DNA from: Metabacillus flavus
Lineage (GTDB): Bacteria; Bacillota; Bacilli; Bacillales; Bacillaceae
Reading direction: 5' to 3'
DNA length: 64,000 bases
Assembly: GCF_018283675.1 (NCBI RefSeq)
Contig: NZ_JAGVRK010000001.1
Coordinates: 2,356,001-2,420,000 of the forward strand
Under the pieces are notes generated by a model, which was given only the letters and a program-made list of their open reading frames with translations, searched no databases and was not told where the DNA came from. Each line of letters begins with the position of its first letter. The first letter of the stretch is position 1. The translations under genes and the position numbers were made by a program. Below are positions 1 to 7,200 of the stretch, piece by piece.

Positions 1-767
1 TCTTTTAAATGAAAAATCAGCATCGTCACAAAAAGAGTTGTTCCAACTACAGACAGAAGCAGCGCCATGTTCGTATAAAAAATAGGCTTCGTCTTCATGA
101 CAAATTGAAAGCCCTCCACTGCATCGTTCCAAAAGGAGCGCTTTACTTTTTGAGAAATAGGAATGGATTTAATCGGGATCAATAATATGGACAAATACGC
201 GATGAAAAAGCTAACACTGTTGATCAGCAATCCAATACCAGGATTGTACAAGCTTATTACCAGTCCCCCAATGGCCGGTGCCATTAGGACAGATGTGTTA
301 AGGATCGATGAATTAATGGAATTTACGGCCGGTAAATCGGTTTTTCTTACGAGTTTAGGTATATAGGCAAACTGTGCAGTATGATACACCTGGCTAAAGA
401 TTCCGATTACAAAAACACCAAAGAACAAATGCCAAATTTCTAAAGCACCAATAAGATGCAGAGTACCCAAGATTCCTGTTAAAAGACATCTCCCTGCATC
501 ACAGATCAGAAGAAGCCTCCTTCGGTCCATCCGGTCTGCCAGGATCCCTGCTGCCGGCTGAAGGAGTATTGGCAGACGTTCGGCGGCAGCGGCAACCCCC
601 ATCATTAAAGGCGACCCCGAAAGAGCGAGTACGATCAGCGGTACAGTGATCAAATAGACCTGGTCTCCGAAAAATGAAATAAAATTACCGCTCAAAAGCC
701 TCAGAATCTCTCTATTTTTCTTCAGCTCCGGTTTTGTGTCCCCGATTACATAAGCACGTTCCCCCAC
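1..767 (-). CDS. MFS efflux transporter (3' end outside window)
   Basis: The reverse strand is open from a GTG at 767 to the window edge, giving the first ~255 residues of a multi-pass membrane protein. Seen: an N-terminal amphipathic stretch, then TM1 with the FGDQ motif, a TM2-3 loop with an ADRMDRRRLL-type motif A, and several further hydrophobic helices. This is the pattern of drug-efflux major facilitator proteins (MefA-like group). The GTG is chosen because AAAGGGAG lies about 9 nt upstream; a nearby ATG at 771 is in another frame and stops quickly. It begins 6 nt after the stop of the ArsR-type regulator, so the two are probably co-transcribed and the regulator may control the exporter. 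Substrate unknown; the C-terminal half is not visible. Confidence 0.85.
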   Translation of the reverse strand, partial: MGERAYVIGDTKPELKKNREILRLLSGNFISFFGDQVYLITVPLIVLALSGSPLMMGVAAAAERLPILLQPAAGILADRMDRRRLLLICDAGRCLLTGILGTLHLIGALEIWHLFFGVFVIGIFSQVYHTAQFAYIPKLVRKTDLPAVNSINSSILNTSVLMAPAIGGLVISLYNPGIGLLINSVSFFIAYLSILLIPIKSIPISQKVKRSFWNDAVEGFQFVMKTKPIFYTNMALLLSVVGTTLFVTMLIFHLK

Positions 768-773
768 CCATCT

Positions 774-1829
774 TCACTCCCTTTCCAGAAATTGGGTGAG
801 TTCTTCAGAAAGCGTTTGAAGCGAGACCTGTCTCAGGAAGTACTTAGATTCTTTTACTTCTACGAGCCTTGCACTTTTAAGCGTTTTTAAATGATGATGA
901 ATCGTTGTTTTCCCCATTCCTAGTTCATCTGTTACTTCCTGCAAAGTCCGCCCTTTACCGGAGAGCATTTTAATGATTTTTAACCTGATTTCATCTCCAA
1001 GCGCTTTATGTTTTTGAACGAGCGAGGCAGGCGGAATAAACGGATCATTCGGATAGATGCTTTCATTGGATGCCGGATAATAAAATACTTTCGTGTCTTC
1101 AAAATCCGCTTCAATATTCCACGGACGGTAAATGGTGTGGGGAATGAGCAGAACGTGATGAATACTCGGCTCAGGAGGATAAGACCTCCCCTCTGTCGCC
1201 CATTCTACAAACGCCTCAGGTTTCATTTTCTCCGCCATCTTGCTTTTGGACTCAATATCTCTTTTCAAAATGATGTTCAGTTTTTCTTCATCAGGCTTTA
1301 CTGCCGCCTCATACCAGCCGGTAAGCATATCTATTAGATGCATCTTCAGCTTTCCCGGATCCTCCTTGCACACCAGCTCAATATAAGCCGGGAAAAACGG
1401 ATTCCAGCTTGCCGCTTTTTGCAGCTCAAGCAATGACACTTCATCTCCCCCCGCAGCTTTTTTTCTCGTTTTCTGTAAGCGAGAGCCAAGGAATGGGAGA
1501 CAAATAAATTTGAACGCTTCATCTGAAAGGGAATTTATGGAGGCTGCGAACGATGAAAGATCTTCAAAGTTCTCTTCATGCAGCAGCTGAAGAAGCGCCT
1601 TCCATGTGTTGTTTTTCTCTGCAAAATCAAGATGATGCAGCATCTCTTCCGGTAGAGAATCTTTTATTCTCTTCCACTCTGCCTCCGGCTGCTCAAGCGT
1701 CTTAATCAGCGGAGTGTTCGTGATGGCTGCAATGCCAAGTGCAGCCTCCCATAATAATGAATAGCGAACCTCAACCTGATAGGTTTCTCGTTCTCTTCCT
1801 GTCTCAAAAACAAACTCCATTTCCATCAC
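774..1829 (-). CDS. ArsR-family winged-helix regulator with long N-terminal domain
   Basis: 351 residues. The C-terminal ~90 residues carry an ArsR-type winged helix: LGDEIRLKIIKMLS, then a helix-turn-helix around MGKTTIHHHLKTLK, then a wing. The N-terminal ~260 residues form a largely helical domain I do not recognise by name; it is much longer than classical ArsR/SmtB proteins (~100 aa), and I see no CxC metal site, so a metal sensor is unlikely. The ATG at 1829 has a weak upstream Shine-Dalgarno. It sits directly upstream of the MFS exporter and ends 6 nt before that start, which suggests a small-molecule-responsive repressor of the exporter. Family call is firm, target is inference. Confidence 0.8.
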   Translation of the reverse strand: MMEMEFVFETGRERETYQVEVRYSLLWEAALGIAAITNTPLIKTLEQPEAEWKRIKDSLPEEMLHHLDFAEKNNTWKALLQLLHEENFEDLSSFAASINSLSDEAFKFICLPFLGSRLQKTRKKAAGGDEVSLLELQKAASWNPFFPAYIELVCKEDPGKLKMHLIDMLTGWYEAAVKPDEEKLNIILKRDIESKSKMAEKMKPEAFVEWATEGRSYPPEPSIHHVLLIPHTIYRPWNIEADFEDTKVFYYPASNESIYPNDPFIPPASLVQKHKALGDEIRLKIIKMLSGKGRTLQEVTDELGMGKTTIHHHLKTLKSARLVEVKESKYFLRQVSLQTLSEELTQFLERE

Positions 1830-1840
1830 CTCTGCTTATA

Positions 1841-1856
1841 TTCTATATTTTTAGAA
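1841..1856. promoter_or_regulatory. Inverted repeat upstream of the ArsR-type gene
   Basis: TTCTA-N6-TAGAA is a perfect 5-bp inverted repeat in a very AT-rich stretch just upstream of the regulator start, with a further TAGAA-like half-site to about 1880. The position suits an autoregulatory operator of the winged-helix protein. No firm -35/-10 pair could be assigned. The remainder of 1857-2041 shows no gene. Confidence 0.3.
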
Positions 1857-2041
1857 TATTAAATTCAATATAATTAGAACTTTTTTCGAAAAAGCTTTGA
1901 ACATAAGGGATTTTTACCTTTTACAGCGAAAGAGGGCTAGAGATTGATAGCCTGCTTTCAAATCCCCCAGTTTTTTTCTGGCGGATTTAGCTGACAAGCA
2001 TCTTATATGATTTTGACCCTGACAGACTGCACCTTACCCAC

Positions 2042-2067
2042 AAAAAAAAGAAGCGCCTAAGCGCCTC
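2042..2067 (-). terminator. Rho-independent terminator after yqkB-yqkC
   Basis: On the reverse strand GAGGCGC-TTAG-GCGCTTC (7 bp with one G-U pair) is followed by eight T residues, just past the yqkC stop. Confidence 0.75.
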
Positions 2068-2072
2068 TCTCT

Positions 2073-2315
2073 TCATAATACATCCGTTACATCTTCCATA
2101 TTTTCGCGCATCCAGGTGATGGCATCATCAATTGTCGGAAATTCCTGGGCCTGGAACGTCATTTCGTCCTGCAGGAGCCAGACGTTCTTTTGCTCGTCAT
2201 GGATTCCTCCGATTGACCAGTGCATCAGACTGAATGGATGATTGTTGTTTAAAAATGATACCCATGTTTTGTCCTGGGCAATGTTTTTCATGGATTGGAA
2301 TTTGTCTTTTTTCAT
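2073..2315 (-). CDS. yqkC: YqkC-like conserved protein
   Basis: 80 residues, soluble, rich in aromatic and acidic residues, with no recognised catalytic motif. Size and position directly downstream of yqkB (10-nt gap, same strand) match B. subtilis yqkC, function unknown. The ATG has GAGGAAG upstream. Co-transcription with an A-type Fe-S carrier homolog makes a role near Fe-S biogenesis conceivable but unproven. The symbol is given on synteny and size rather than alignment. Confidence 0.7.
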   Translation of the reverse strand: MKKDKFQSMKNIAQDKTWVSFLNNNHPFSLMHWSIGGIHDEQKNVWLLQDEMTFQAQEFPTIDDAITWMRENMEDVTDVL

Positions 2316-2325
2316 GGTGTCTTCC

Positions 2326-2649
2326 TCACTTAACGACTAAACTCATGCGCGGATTGAGCATTTGTGACGGGCTTTTCAGCGCAAAGGTATTGGCGGATTC
2401 AAGAAAATCAACGGTCATGTTTTCATCTAAAAAGACCAATTTTGTCTTTTCCAAATAGACCGGTACAAAATTGGTTTCAATCTTCAAATCATCCTCTTCT
2501 GTTTCCTTCACAAGCCAAAGTGCTGCGACCCCGGATACGACACAGCCGCATCCCTCTGTATCATACTTCAGCTTCAAATGAGCTTCCGGGTTTTCACTTA
2601 AGCTTGGCGCAATTCGTTCAATTGCCTTTTCTGTAAATGTTACATTCAT
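2326..2649 (-). CDS. yqkB: HesB/IscA-like protein YqkB
   Basis: 107 residues beginning [13 protein letters not shown], the usual opening of HesB/YqkB proteins (iron-sulfur biosynthesis domain fold). A GCGCVVSG segment in the middle retains cysteines, but the C-terminal CxC pair of true IscA/SufA carriers is absent, as in the YqkB subgroup, so Fe-S carrier activity is not assured. The start is taken at the ATG at 2649 with AGAAGGTG about 7-10 nt upstream, rather than the GTG three codons earlier that overlaps the Shine-Dalgarno. First gene of a two-gene unit with yqkC. Confidence 0.8.
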   Translation of the reverse strand: MNVTFTEKAIERIAPSLSENPEAHLKLKYDTEGCGCVVSGVAALWLVKETEEDDLKIETNFVPVYLEKTKLVFLDENMTVDFLESANTFALKSPSQMLNPRMSLVVK

Positions 2650-2790
2650 GTCCTGCACCTTCTTTTAGATGATGTATGGACAGTGTACCACAATCTGTGG
2701 TTTAACGCCCTACTTGTGCAAAGGGCCGTTGCTTTTTCAGATGGTTGGGATTAACATTAGAGTATCTTTTTTCTGGAAAGGAGGACACTC

Positions 2791-3000
2791 GTGTCTAAAG
2801 TTCAAATCAAAATACTGGATAATGGCCCTTTCCGTGTAACTGGAGATGTGGAGCTTGTGGATGCAGAAGGCAATGTGTATCCGGCCAAGCCCGCTTTCTC
2901 CTTGTGCCGCTGCGGTCAATCTCAAAACATGCCTTATTGTGATGCTACTCATAAAGGCAAATTTGACTCATGCGTGCGCGCTGAAAAAGAACTGGATTAA
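2791..3000 (+). CDS. CDGSH-type iron-sulfur protein
   Basis: 69 residues with a single CDGSH-like motif: CRCG-x5-MPYCDATH, i.e. C-x-C-x(n)-P-x-C-D-x-x-H, giving the three Cys and one His that hold a 2Fe-2S cluster in the mitoNEET family; Gly-Ser of the name-giving motif is replaced by Ala-Thr. The start is GTG with an excellent AAAGGAGG. It is 21 nt upstream of the HPr-like gene, so the two likely form an operon that ends at the 3273 hairpin. Physiological role in bacilli is unknown; redox or Fe-S transfer is the usual guess. Confidence 0.85.
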   Translation: MSKVQIKILDNGPFRVTGDVELVDAEGNVYPAKPAFSLCRCGQSQNMPYCDATHKGKFDSCVRAEKELD

Positions 3001-3021
3001 TTTAATTAGGGGGATGGGGAA

Positions 3022-3258
3022 ATGAAGGTTCGAGTTTTAAAGCCTGTTTTTGCCGATTCAGCAAGCAAGCTGGTTCATACAGCCAATCAGTTTGAGGAAA
3101 GAATCCTCATTAAAAAGGAGCATTGGGTCATTGACGCAAAGAGTTTGCTTGGCGTTTTGGCTCTATCTCTTCAGCCTGGCGAGACAGTTGAAATTGATGC
3201 TGAAGGCAATTCAGCTGCTGGCGAAGCGTTTATTGAACTCGGGATTTTTGAAAAATAA
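3022..3258 (+). CDS. HPr-like protein lacking the PEP-dependent phosphorylation site
   Basis: 78 residues with the fold pattern of HPr. Aligned with HPr, the Ser46 region is kept (DAKSLLGVLAL, Ser41 here), but the active-site segment xHARPA reads FADSAS: the His15 position is Phe10 and the Arg17 position is Asp12. It therefore cannot accept phosphate from enzyme I, yet might be modified on serine by HPr kinase, as in Crh (where His15 is Gln). Start ATG with GGGGATGGGG upstream. Co-oriented and probably co-transcribed with the CDGSH gene. It is more divergent than typical Crh, so I do not name it crh; role as CcpA cofactor or other regulator is inference. Confidence 0.75.
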   Translation: MKVRVLKPVFADSASKLVHTANQFEERILIKKEHWVIDAKSLLGVLALSLQPGETVEIDAEGNSAAGEAFIELGIFEK

Positions 3259-3272
3259 TCCTTAAAAGCAAG

Positions 3273-3302
3273 GACCAATTGGCCTCTTCCAATTGGTCTT
3301 TT
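3273..3302. terminator. Bidirectional terminator
   Basis: Perfect 10-bp stem GACCAATTGG / CCAATTGGTC with a 6-nt loop and flanking A/T runs, between the convergent HPr-like and YolD-like genes. Confidence 0.9.
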
Positions 3303-3307
3303 CCCGC

Positions 3308-3643
3308 TCAATCCTCATACTCCTCAATCTTCACAACGTTTTTGAGCAAAATCGTCTGCCGCTTTCCTTCTGCGTTTATAATACGGATTGCCTGTTCAAG
3401 CTGATCGAAAAAATGAATGTACCCGGTGTACGGAACGAGCTGCTCATGCTCGTGAACGGTGAAACGCAGCGGATGATGATTTTCCATTGCGATGCAGATA
3501 ATTTCGTTAAACTGCTCAAGCTGCTGTTCATCCATTTCCGGCTTCGCTGTATACCGCTCTTCCTCTTTCCACTGCCGAAGCAGCTTTACGTGCTCAGGCA
3601 GCATCATAGATGTCCATTTGATGTTTCCCCGGTCGCGGATCAT
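3308..3643 (-). CDS. YolD-like protein
   Basis: 111 residues with the YolD-like family pattern: an N-terminal RDRGNIKW(TSMMLPEH) motif followed by a small beta-rich domain. YolD-like genes usually follow Y-family polymerases in bacilli (yqjW-yqjX, uvrX-yolD), and here it starts 18 nt after the polymerase gene, so it is in the LexA-controlled operon and is the probable yqjX counterpart. Biochemical function is not established; an accessory role in translesion synthesis is inferred from context. Confidence 0.8.
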   Translation of the reverse strand: MIRDRGNIKWTSMMLPEHVKLLRQWKEEERYTAKPEMDEQQLEQFNEIICIAMENHHPLRFTVHEHEQLVPYTGYIHFFDQLEQAIRIINAEGKRQTILLKNVVKIEEYED

Positions 3644-3661
3644 GTTCTTTCTCCTCCTTCC

Positions 3662-4918
3662 TTATGCTTTGTGCCCGCCTACAAGTGTAGCCCGGTGTCT
3701 TGCCGTTCCCGCTTTCGTGTAGGAAACCGCCCGGAGCAGGGAATCGGAGCCGTATTTGCTGCGTATGGAGTCCATAACATACCCGAGCTCGCGCTGCTTT
3801 TCCCGGTTTGGCTGAAACAGATTCAGCTGGCTTTCTGTGTCCTCTTCGATGTTCGAGAGAGCAATGGAAATTTTCCGTACTGTCTTTCCGTCATAAAATT
3901 CCTCAAAAAGCTCCAGGCAGGTTCTGTAAAGATCCATCGTAATATTCGTCGGCTCCTCCATCGTACGGGACCGGTAAAAGCCTCCGCCCAATTCATCCTT
4001 GCTGTAGCCGATGCCAAAACTGATGGTCCGGCCGGCCCGGGAGTGATGGCGGGCTCTTCTCGCCACCTCCTCGCACATCTCAAGAATGACATGCTTTACC
4101 TCTTCCGGATCCGTGTAGTCGCGCATGAGAATCTGGCTTTTGCCGAAGCTGATCTGCCCCTGCATAATCGGTTCGCCGATATCGGACAAATCCACGCCCC
4201 AAGCATGATAGTAAAGCTGATTACCCATAATGCCGAATTTCTTCTCCAGCATTTCAAGCGGATAATTAGCCAGCTGGCCTATGCTGAAGATTCCCATCCG
4301 GTTCAGATTTTTCTCCATCCTTCCCCCGATCCCCCACATCTTGCTCAGAGGCTTCAGGCTCCACAGCTTTTTCTCCACGTCATCATACGTCCACTCTGCG
4401 ACGCCTGTCTTTTTCGCATCTGTATCGAGGCAGACCTTGGATAAAAGCATATTAGGTCCAATTCCGATTGCGCATGGGAGCTGAAATTCCCGCTCCATTT
4501 CATTTTTAATCTTCCAGGCAATCGTATGGGCGTCGCCCCACAGGTGCTCGACACCGTCGACCTGGATAAAGCTTTCGTCTACACTGTAAATATGAATCGC
4601 TTCTCTCGGAACATAGCGGTGAAACATTTTGGAAAGTTCAGTTGAAATGCGGATAAACATCGCCATTTTCGGGTTCACAACGTGGATCCGGGGATCATCC
4701 GGAATTTCAAATTTTCTCGATCCTGTTTTAATATTGAAGTCCTTTTTCAAATGGGGAGATGCGGCCAGTACCACACTGCCCTGCCGTTCGGTGTCCCCGA
4801 CGACAGCAAGATAGCAGGTATGCGGATCCAGTCCCATCAGGACCGCTGCGCAGCTCGCATAAAAGCTTTTCATATCAACGCAAAGGATTTTTTTTTTGGG
4901 AAGCTGGTCATAATCCAT
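3662..4918 (-). CDS. yqjW: Y-family translesion DNA polymerase (PolY2/YqjW-UvrX type)
   Basis: 418 residues from the ATG at 4918, which has GGAGGGG 8 nt upstream; longer upstream reading frame is not translated in this view. Motifs of UmuC/DinB polymerases are visible: ILCVDMKSFYASC near the N terminus (catalytic Asp), YSVDESFIQVDG around residue 110 (catalytic Asp-Glu), a helix-hairpin-helix thumb segment (MWGIGGRMEKNLNRMGI) and a C-terminal clamp-binding QLNLF. Synteny with yqzH and the YolD-like gene supports yqjW. It copies damaged templates with low fidelity after SOS induction; two LexA-type boxes flank its promoter. Distinct from the DinB polymerase at 30664-31914. Confidence 0.9.
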   Translation of the reverse strand: MDYDQLPKKKILCVDMKSFYASCAAVLMGLDPHTCYLAVVGDTERQGSVVLAASPHLKKDFNIKTGSRKFEIPDDPRIHVVNPKMAMFIRISTELSKMFHRYVPREAIHIYSVDESFIQVDGVEHLWGDAHTIAWKIKNEMEREFQLPCAIGIGPNMLLSKVCLDTDAKKTGVAEWTYDDVEKKLWSLKPLSKMWGIGGRMEKNLNRMGIFSIGQLANYPLEMLEKKFGIMGNQLYYHAWGVDLSDIGEPIMQGQISFGKSQILMRDYTDPEEVKHVILEMCEEVARRARHHSRAGRTISFGIGYSKDELGGGFYRSRTMEEPTNITMDLYRTCLELFEEFYDGKTVRKISIALSNIEEDTESQLNLFQPNREKQRELGYVMDSIRSKYGSDSLLRAVSYTKAGTARHRATLVGGHKA

Positions 4919-4938
4919 CGCACTTACCCCTCCAATAA

Positions 4939-4992
4939 GAATATGTGTTCGTAGTTCTATTATACCGCTAATCATAATCGAATAAACGTTCG
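4939..4992 (-). promoter_or_regulatory. SOS promoter with two LexA boxes
   Basis: On the reverse strand a TATAAT -10 (4959-4964) lies between two sites close to the Bacillus LexA consensus CGAACRNRYGTTY: CGAACACATATTC at 4939-4951 (one mismatch, near the expected +1) and CGAATAAACGTTCG at 4979-4992 (overlapping the -35 area). The pair brackets the polymerase promoter and predicts DNA-damage control of the polymerase and YolD-like genes. Confidence 0.75.
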
Positions 4993-5127
4993 TCTTCAAT
5001 GGTATTTTTTGCCGAACAGTGAAAAAGTGAGGATTTTCAATACGCAAACCATTCCATCTGCTGAAAAATCTTTTTTAAACAGAAGGAGTTATCATATAAT
5101 GTGAGGAAATAGAAAGCAGGGGTGACG

Positions 5128-5334
5128 ATGCAAAAAGAATGGCTGGAGAAAATGCTGATCCGTGCCTTCAAGCAGTATGGACGCGACTTAGAGGAGCACC
5201 CGCTTCCGGAAAAAGAAATGGTTTCATTTATTGAGGATTTAAAACATGCAAAGGATGAAGAAACGGAATATTACGAAGTTATTGAAGATCTCGTGTATGA
5301 ATATATGGTGAATAAGGACGACTGCAGGTTCTAA
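5128..5334 (+). CDS. yqzH: YqzH family protein
   Basis: 68 residues, charged, no signal peptide or membrane segment. Length and position divergent from the yqjW-type polymerase match B. subtilis yqzH (function unknown). The ATG at 5128 is preferred because AGGGGTG at 5118-5124 is well spaced for it; an in-frame GTG at 5122 lies inside that ribosome-binding site. The upstream region is shared with the LexA-controlled polymerase promoter, so divergent SOS influence is possible. Followed after 20 nt by the DinB/DUF1572 gene. Confidence 0.7.
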   Translation: MQKEWLEKMLIRAFKQYGRDLEEHPLPEKEMVSFIEDLKHAKDEETEYYEVIEDLVYEYMVNKDDCRF

Positions 5335-5354
5335 TACGAAGCAGGGGTGATGAA

Positions 5355-5894
5355 ATGAGTCTGGGAACCGTGTATCTCAATGTTGTGATCAACCGCTTTA
5401 AAGGTGTAAAAAGCTTAGGTGACCGGGCAATGGAGCAGTTAACTGAACAGGATTTGCATTGGAAGCAAAACGAAGAAACAAACAGCATCGCGATCATTGT
5501 CAAGCATCTGAGCGGCAACATGGTTTCCAGATGGACCGACTTTCTCACAACAGACGGAGAAAAACCTGACCGCAGCCGTGAACAGGAATTTCTGAACGAT
5601 TTGGGAGACAGAGCGGCTGTCATGCAGGTTTGGGAAAACGGCTGGAATGTATTGTTTCGGACACTCGATCAGCTCACGGAGGATGATCTGCTAAAAGAAA
5701 TCTATATACGGGGCGAATCCCACGTGGTGATGGACGCGATTGAAAGGCAGATGGTCCACTACGCCTATCATACTGGACAGATTGTGCACATTGGAAAAGA
5801 ACGGAAGAATGCGAGGTGGAAAAGCTTAAGTATTCCGAAGGGAGAGTCGGAAATTTTCCTAAAGGAAATGCTGGAGAAGCATCGGAAAAGCTGA
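5355..5894 (+). CDS. DinB/DUF1572-like four-helix protein
   Basis: 179 residues. Spaced histidines in the pattern of the DinB (YfiT) superfamily are seen: KHLSGNM near residue 50 and MVHYAYHTGQIVHIGK around residue 135, which in this superfamily coordinate a divalent metal in a four-helix bundle; family members are thiol-dependent transferases or of unknown activity. ATG with GCAGGGGTGATGAA upstream. Likely same transcript as yqzH (20-nt gap). No specific substrate can be inferred. Confidence 0.75.
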   Translation: MSLGTVYLNVVINRFKGVKSLGDRAMEQLTEQDLHWKQNEETNSIAIIVKHLSGNMVSRWTDFLTTDGEKPDRSREQEFLNDLGDRAAVMQVWENGWNVLFRTLDQLTEDDLLKEIYIRGESHVVMDAIERQMVHYAYHTGQIVHIGKERKNARWKSLSIPKGESEIFLKEMLEKHRKS

Positions 5895-5998
5895 TTAGGG
5901 ATTAGATGCTATTGGATACTGGAGACTTTTTTAAGCGGGGGCAATCCTCAAGCCGGCCCGCTTAGATTAGAGCCTTTCTTAACAGCACAGGCCCAAAT

Positions 5999-6026
5999 AA
6001 ACCCGTACCCCTCATGGGCACGGGTT
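5999..6026. terminator. Terminator between DUF1572 and GNAT genes
   Basis: Hairpin AACCCGT-A-CCC / GGG-C-ACGGGTT with a CTCAT loop, at the convergent junction. The T-tracts are short and interrupted, so the strength is uncertain. Confidence 0.6.
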
Positions 6027-6042
6027 ATATTCATGGTTTTTA

Positions 6043-6567
6043 TTAAGCCTGCATCGCAATCCATTCTCTCCGCAGAATCCCCATCACAATGCGGTCAAAC
6101 GCTTTCCCATCTCTGAGAACGGTTTCTCTCAGGCGGCCTTCTTCTGTGAATCCAGCTTTGCGGTAAGCACGAATGGCTGGTTCATTGTAAGAGATTACAT
6201 CAAGACCAACACGGTTCAGATTCAGCTCATAAAACGCGTATTGCAGAAGCAGCTGAAGCGCCTCGGCACCGTAGCCTTTTCCCCGGTTTTCTTCCTCGCC
6301 GATTCCGATTGCGAGAAGGCCGCATTGATTGTTCCATTCAATGCTGTGAAGGGCGGCAAATCCAAGCAGCTGATCCTCTTCATTCGTTCTGATCCTGAAT
6401 TCAAGTGCTTTTGAAGGAGCATCCGGAACTTTTGGAAAGGCGTAATCGGTATCGACCATCCTAAGATAATGGCTGTTTCGCCAGTTGTTCATGTCCTCTA
6501 TGTCTGCGCTCCTTGGTGCGGTAAGACTGATCGTTCTTCCTGTAAATAAATCGATCATTTGTTTCAT
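6043..6567 (-). CDS. GNAT N-acetyltransferase (RimJ/RimL-like)
   Basis: 174 residues with the GNAT fold: beta-strand ISLTAPRSADIEDMNNW at the N terminus, the acetyl-CoA pyrophosphate-binding motif A segment ENRGKGYGAEAL around residue 95 (R/Q-x-x-G-x-G/A type), and the NEPAIRAYRKAGF motif B that marks RimJ/RimL-like enzymes acting on protein N termini, small molecules or antibiotics. Upstream GAGGGGGAC supports the start. Single-gene unit between terminators; acceptor unknown. Confidence 0.85.
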   Translation of the reverse strand: MKQMIDLFTGRTISLTAPRSADIEDMNNWRNSHYLRMVDTDYAFPKVPDAPSKALEFRIRTNEEDQLLGFAALHSIEWNNQCGLLAIGIGEEENRGKGYGAEALQLLLQYAFYELNLNRVGLDVISYNEPAIRAYRKAGFTEEGRLRETVLRDGKAFDRIVMGILRREWIAMQA

Positions 6568-6744
6568 GTCCCCCTCATTTTAGGGGCTCAGACGGTGCCG
6601 GCCCCGCTATTTTTAAAATTGGTTTTCAGCACGGCAATCATAGGCGCATCTCCTCTTATTAAGATATGTGAATTATATGACAATTCAGCGTGTAAATCAA
6701 TCCCGAATGGAATATAATGGTTTTTAGAAAGGGAGGAAGAATGA

Positions 6745-7182
6745 ATGAAGTCATCTGTCAGGCAGGCTGCGATTTATGCTGTGTTTTTACTTTTAGCTGC
6801 ATCGTTATTGTATAGCGGTGCACGTTTCGGAGCCCAATTAGAAAAAGAAGCGGAAGAAATTTATGATATGAGAACGTTTTGGGCATTTCAAACTCTCTTT
6901 CCTATAGCAGCCGGGATGCTGTTTGCGGTTCCTGAGCTGATATTGGACTTCTGGAGAGAAGGACGCTGGAGAATCAATTGGCTTAAGCTCTTGATATTTG
7001 GTCTGCCTCTTGCATACGTAACAGGAGGAAGCTTACAATTTCTCACCGGAGCAAATCTCCTGCCCTTTTCTGATTTTTTCACAGGAGGATTCGGGACCTT
7101 ACAGAGTCTTATGATGAGTACCATTTGCGCCACTGCTTTCGGGTATATTCTCCTTTCATGCGTAAGAAAGCAGCCCGGATAA
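6745..7182 (+). CDS. Small integral membrane protein, unknown
   Basis: 145 residues with four clear hydrophobic segments (about 8-27, 48-68, 80-100 and 115-138) separated by short charged loops; the first could be an uncleaved signal anchor. GGGAGGAAG precedes the ATG at 6745. No motif recognised; Bacillaceae carry many lineage-specific four-helix membrane proteins of this type. Convergent with the downstream CYP102A gene, with a shared terminator overlapping its last codons. Confidence 0.65.
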   Translation: MKSSVRQAAIYAVFLLLAASLLYSGARFGAQLEKEAEEIYDMRTFWAFQTLFPIAAGMLFAVPELILDFWREGRWRINWLKLLIFGLPLAYVTGGSLQFLTGANLLPFSDFFTGGFGTLQSLMMSTICATAFGYILLSCVRKQPG

Positions 7183-7194
7183 GAGCTGCTTTTG
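7167..7194. terminator. Bidirectional terminator
   Basis: AAAGCAGC / GCTGCTTT stem with a 10-nt loop and T-runs on both strands; it overlaps the end of the membrane-protein gene and lies just past the CYP102A stop at 7201. Confidence 0.7.
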
Positions 7195-7200
7195 CGGCAT

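Noticed and set aside
3293-4444. Long (383-codon) forward open frame opposite the YolD-like and polymerase genes.
   Set aside because: Antisense shadow of two well-supported genes; no ribosome-binding site or recognisable protein motif.
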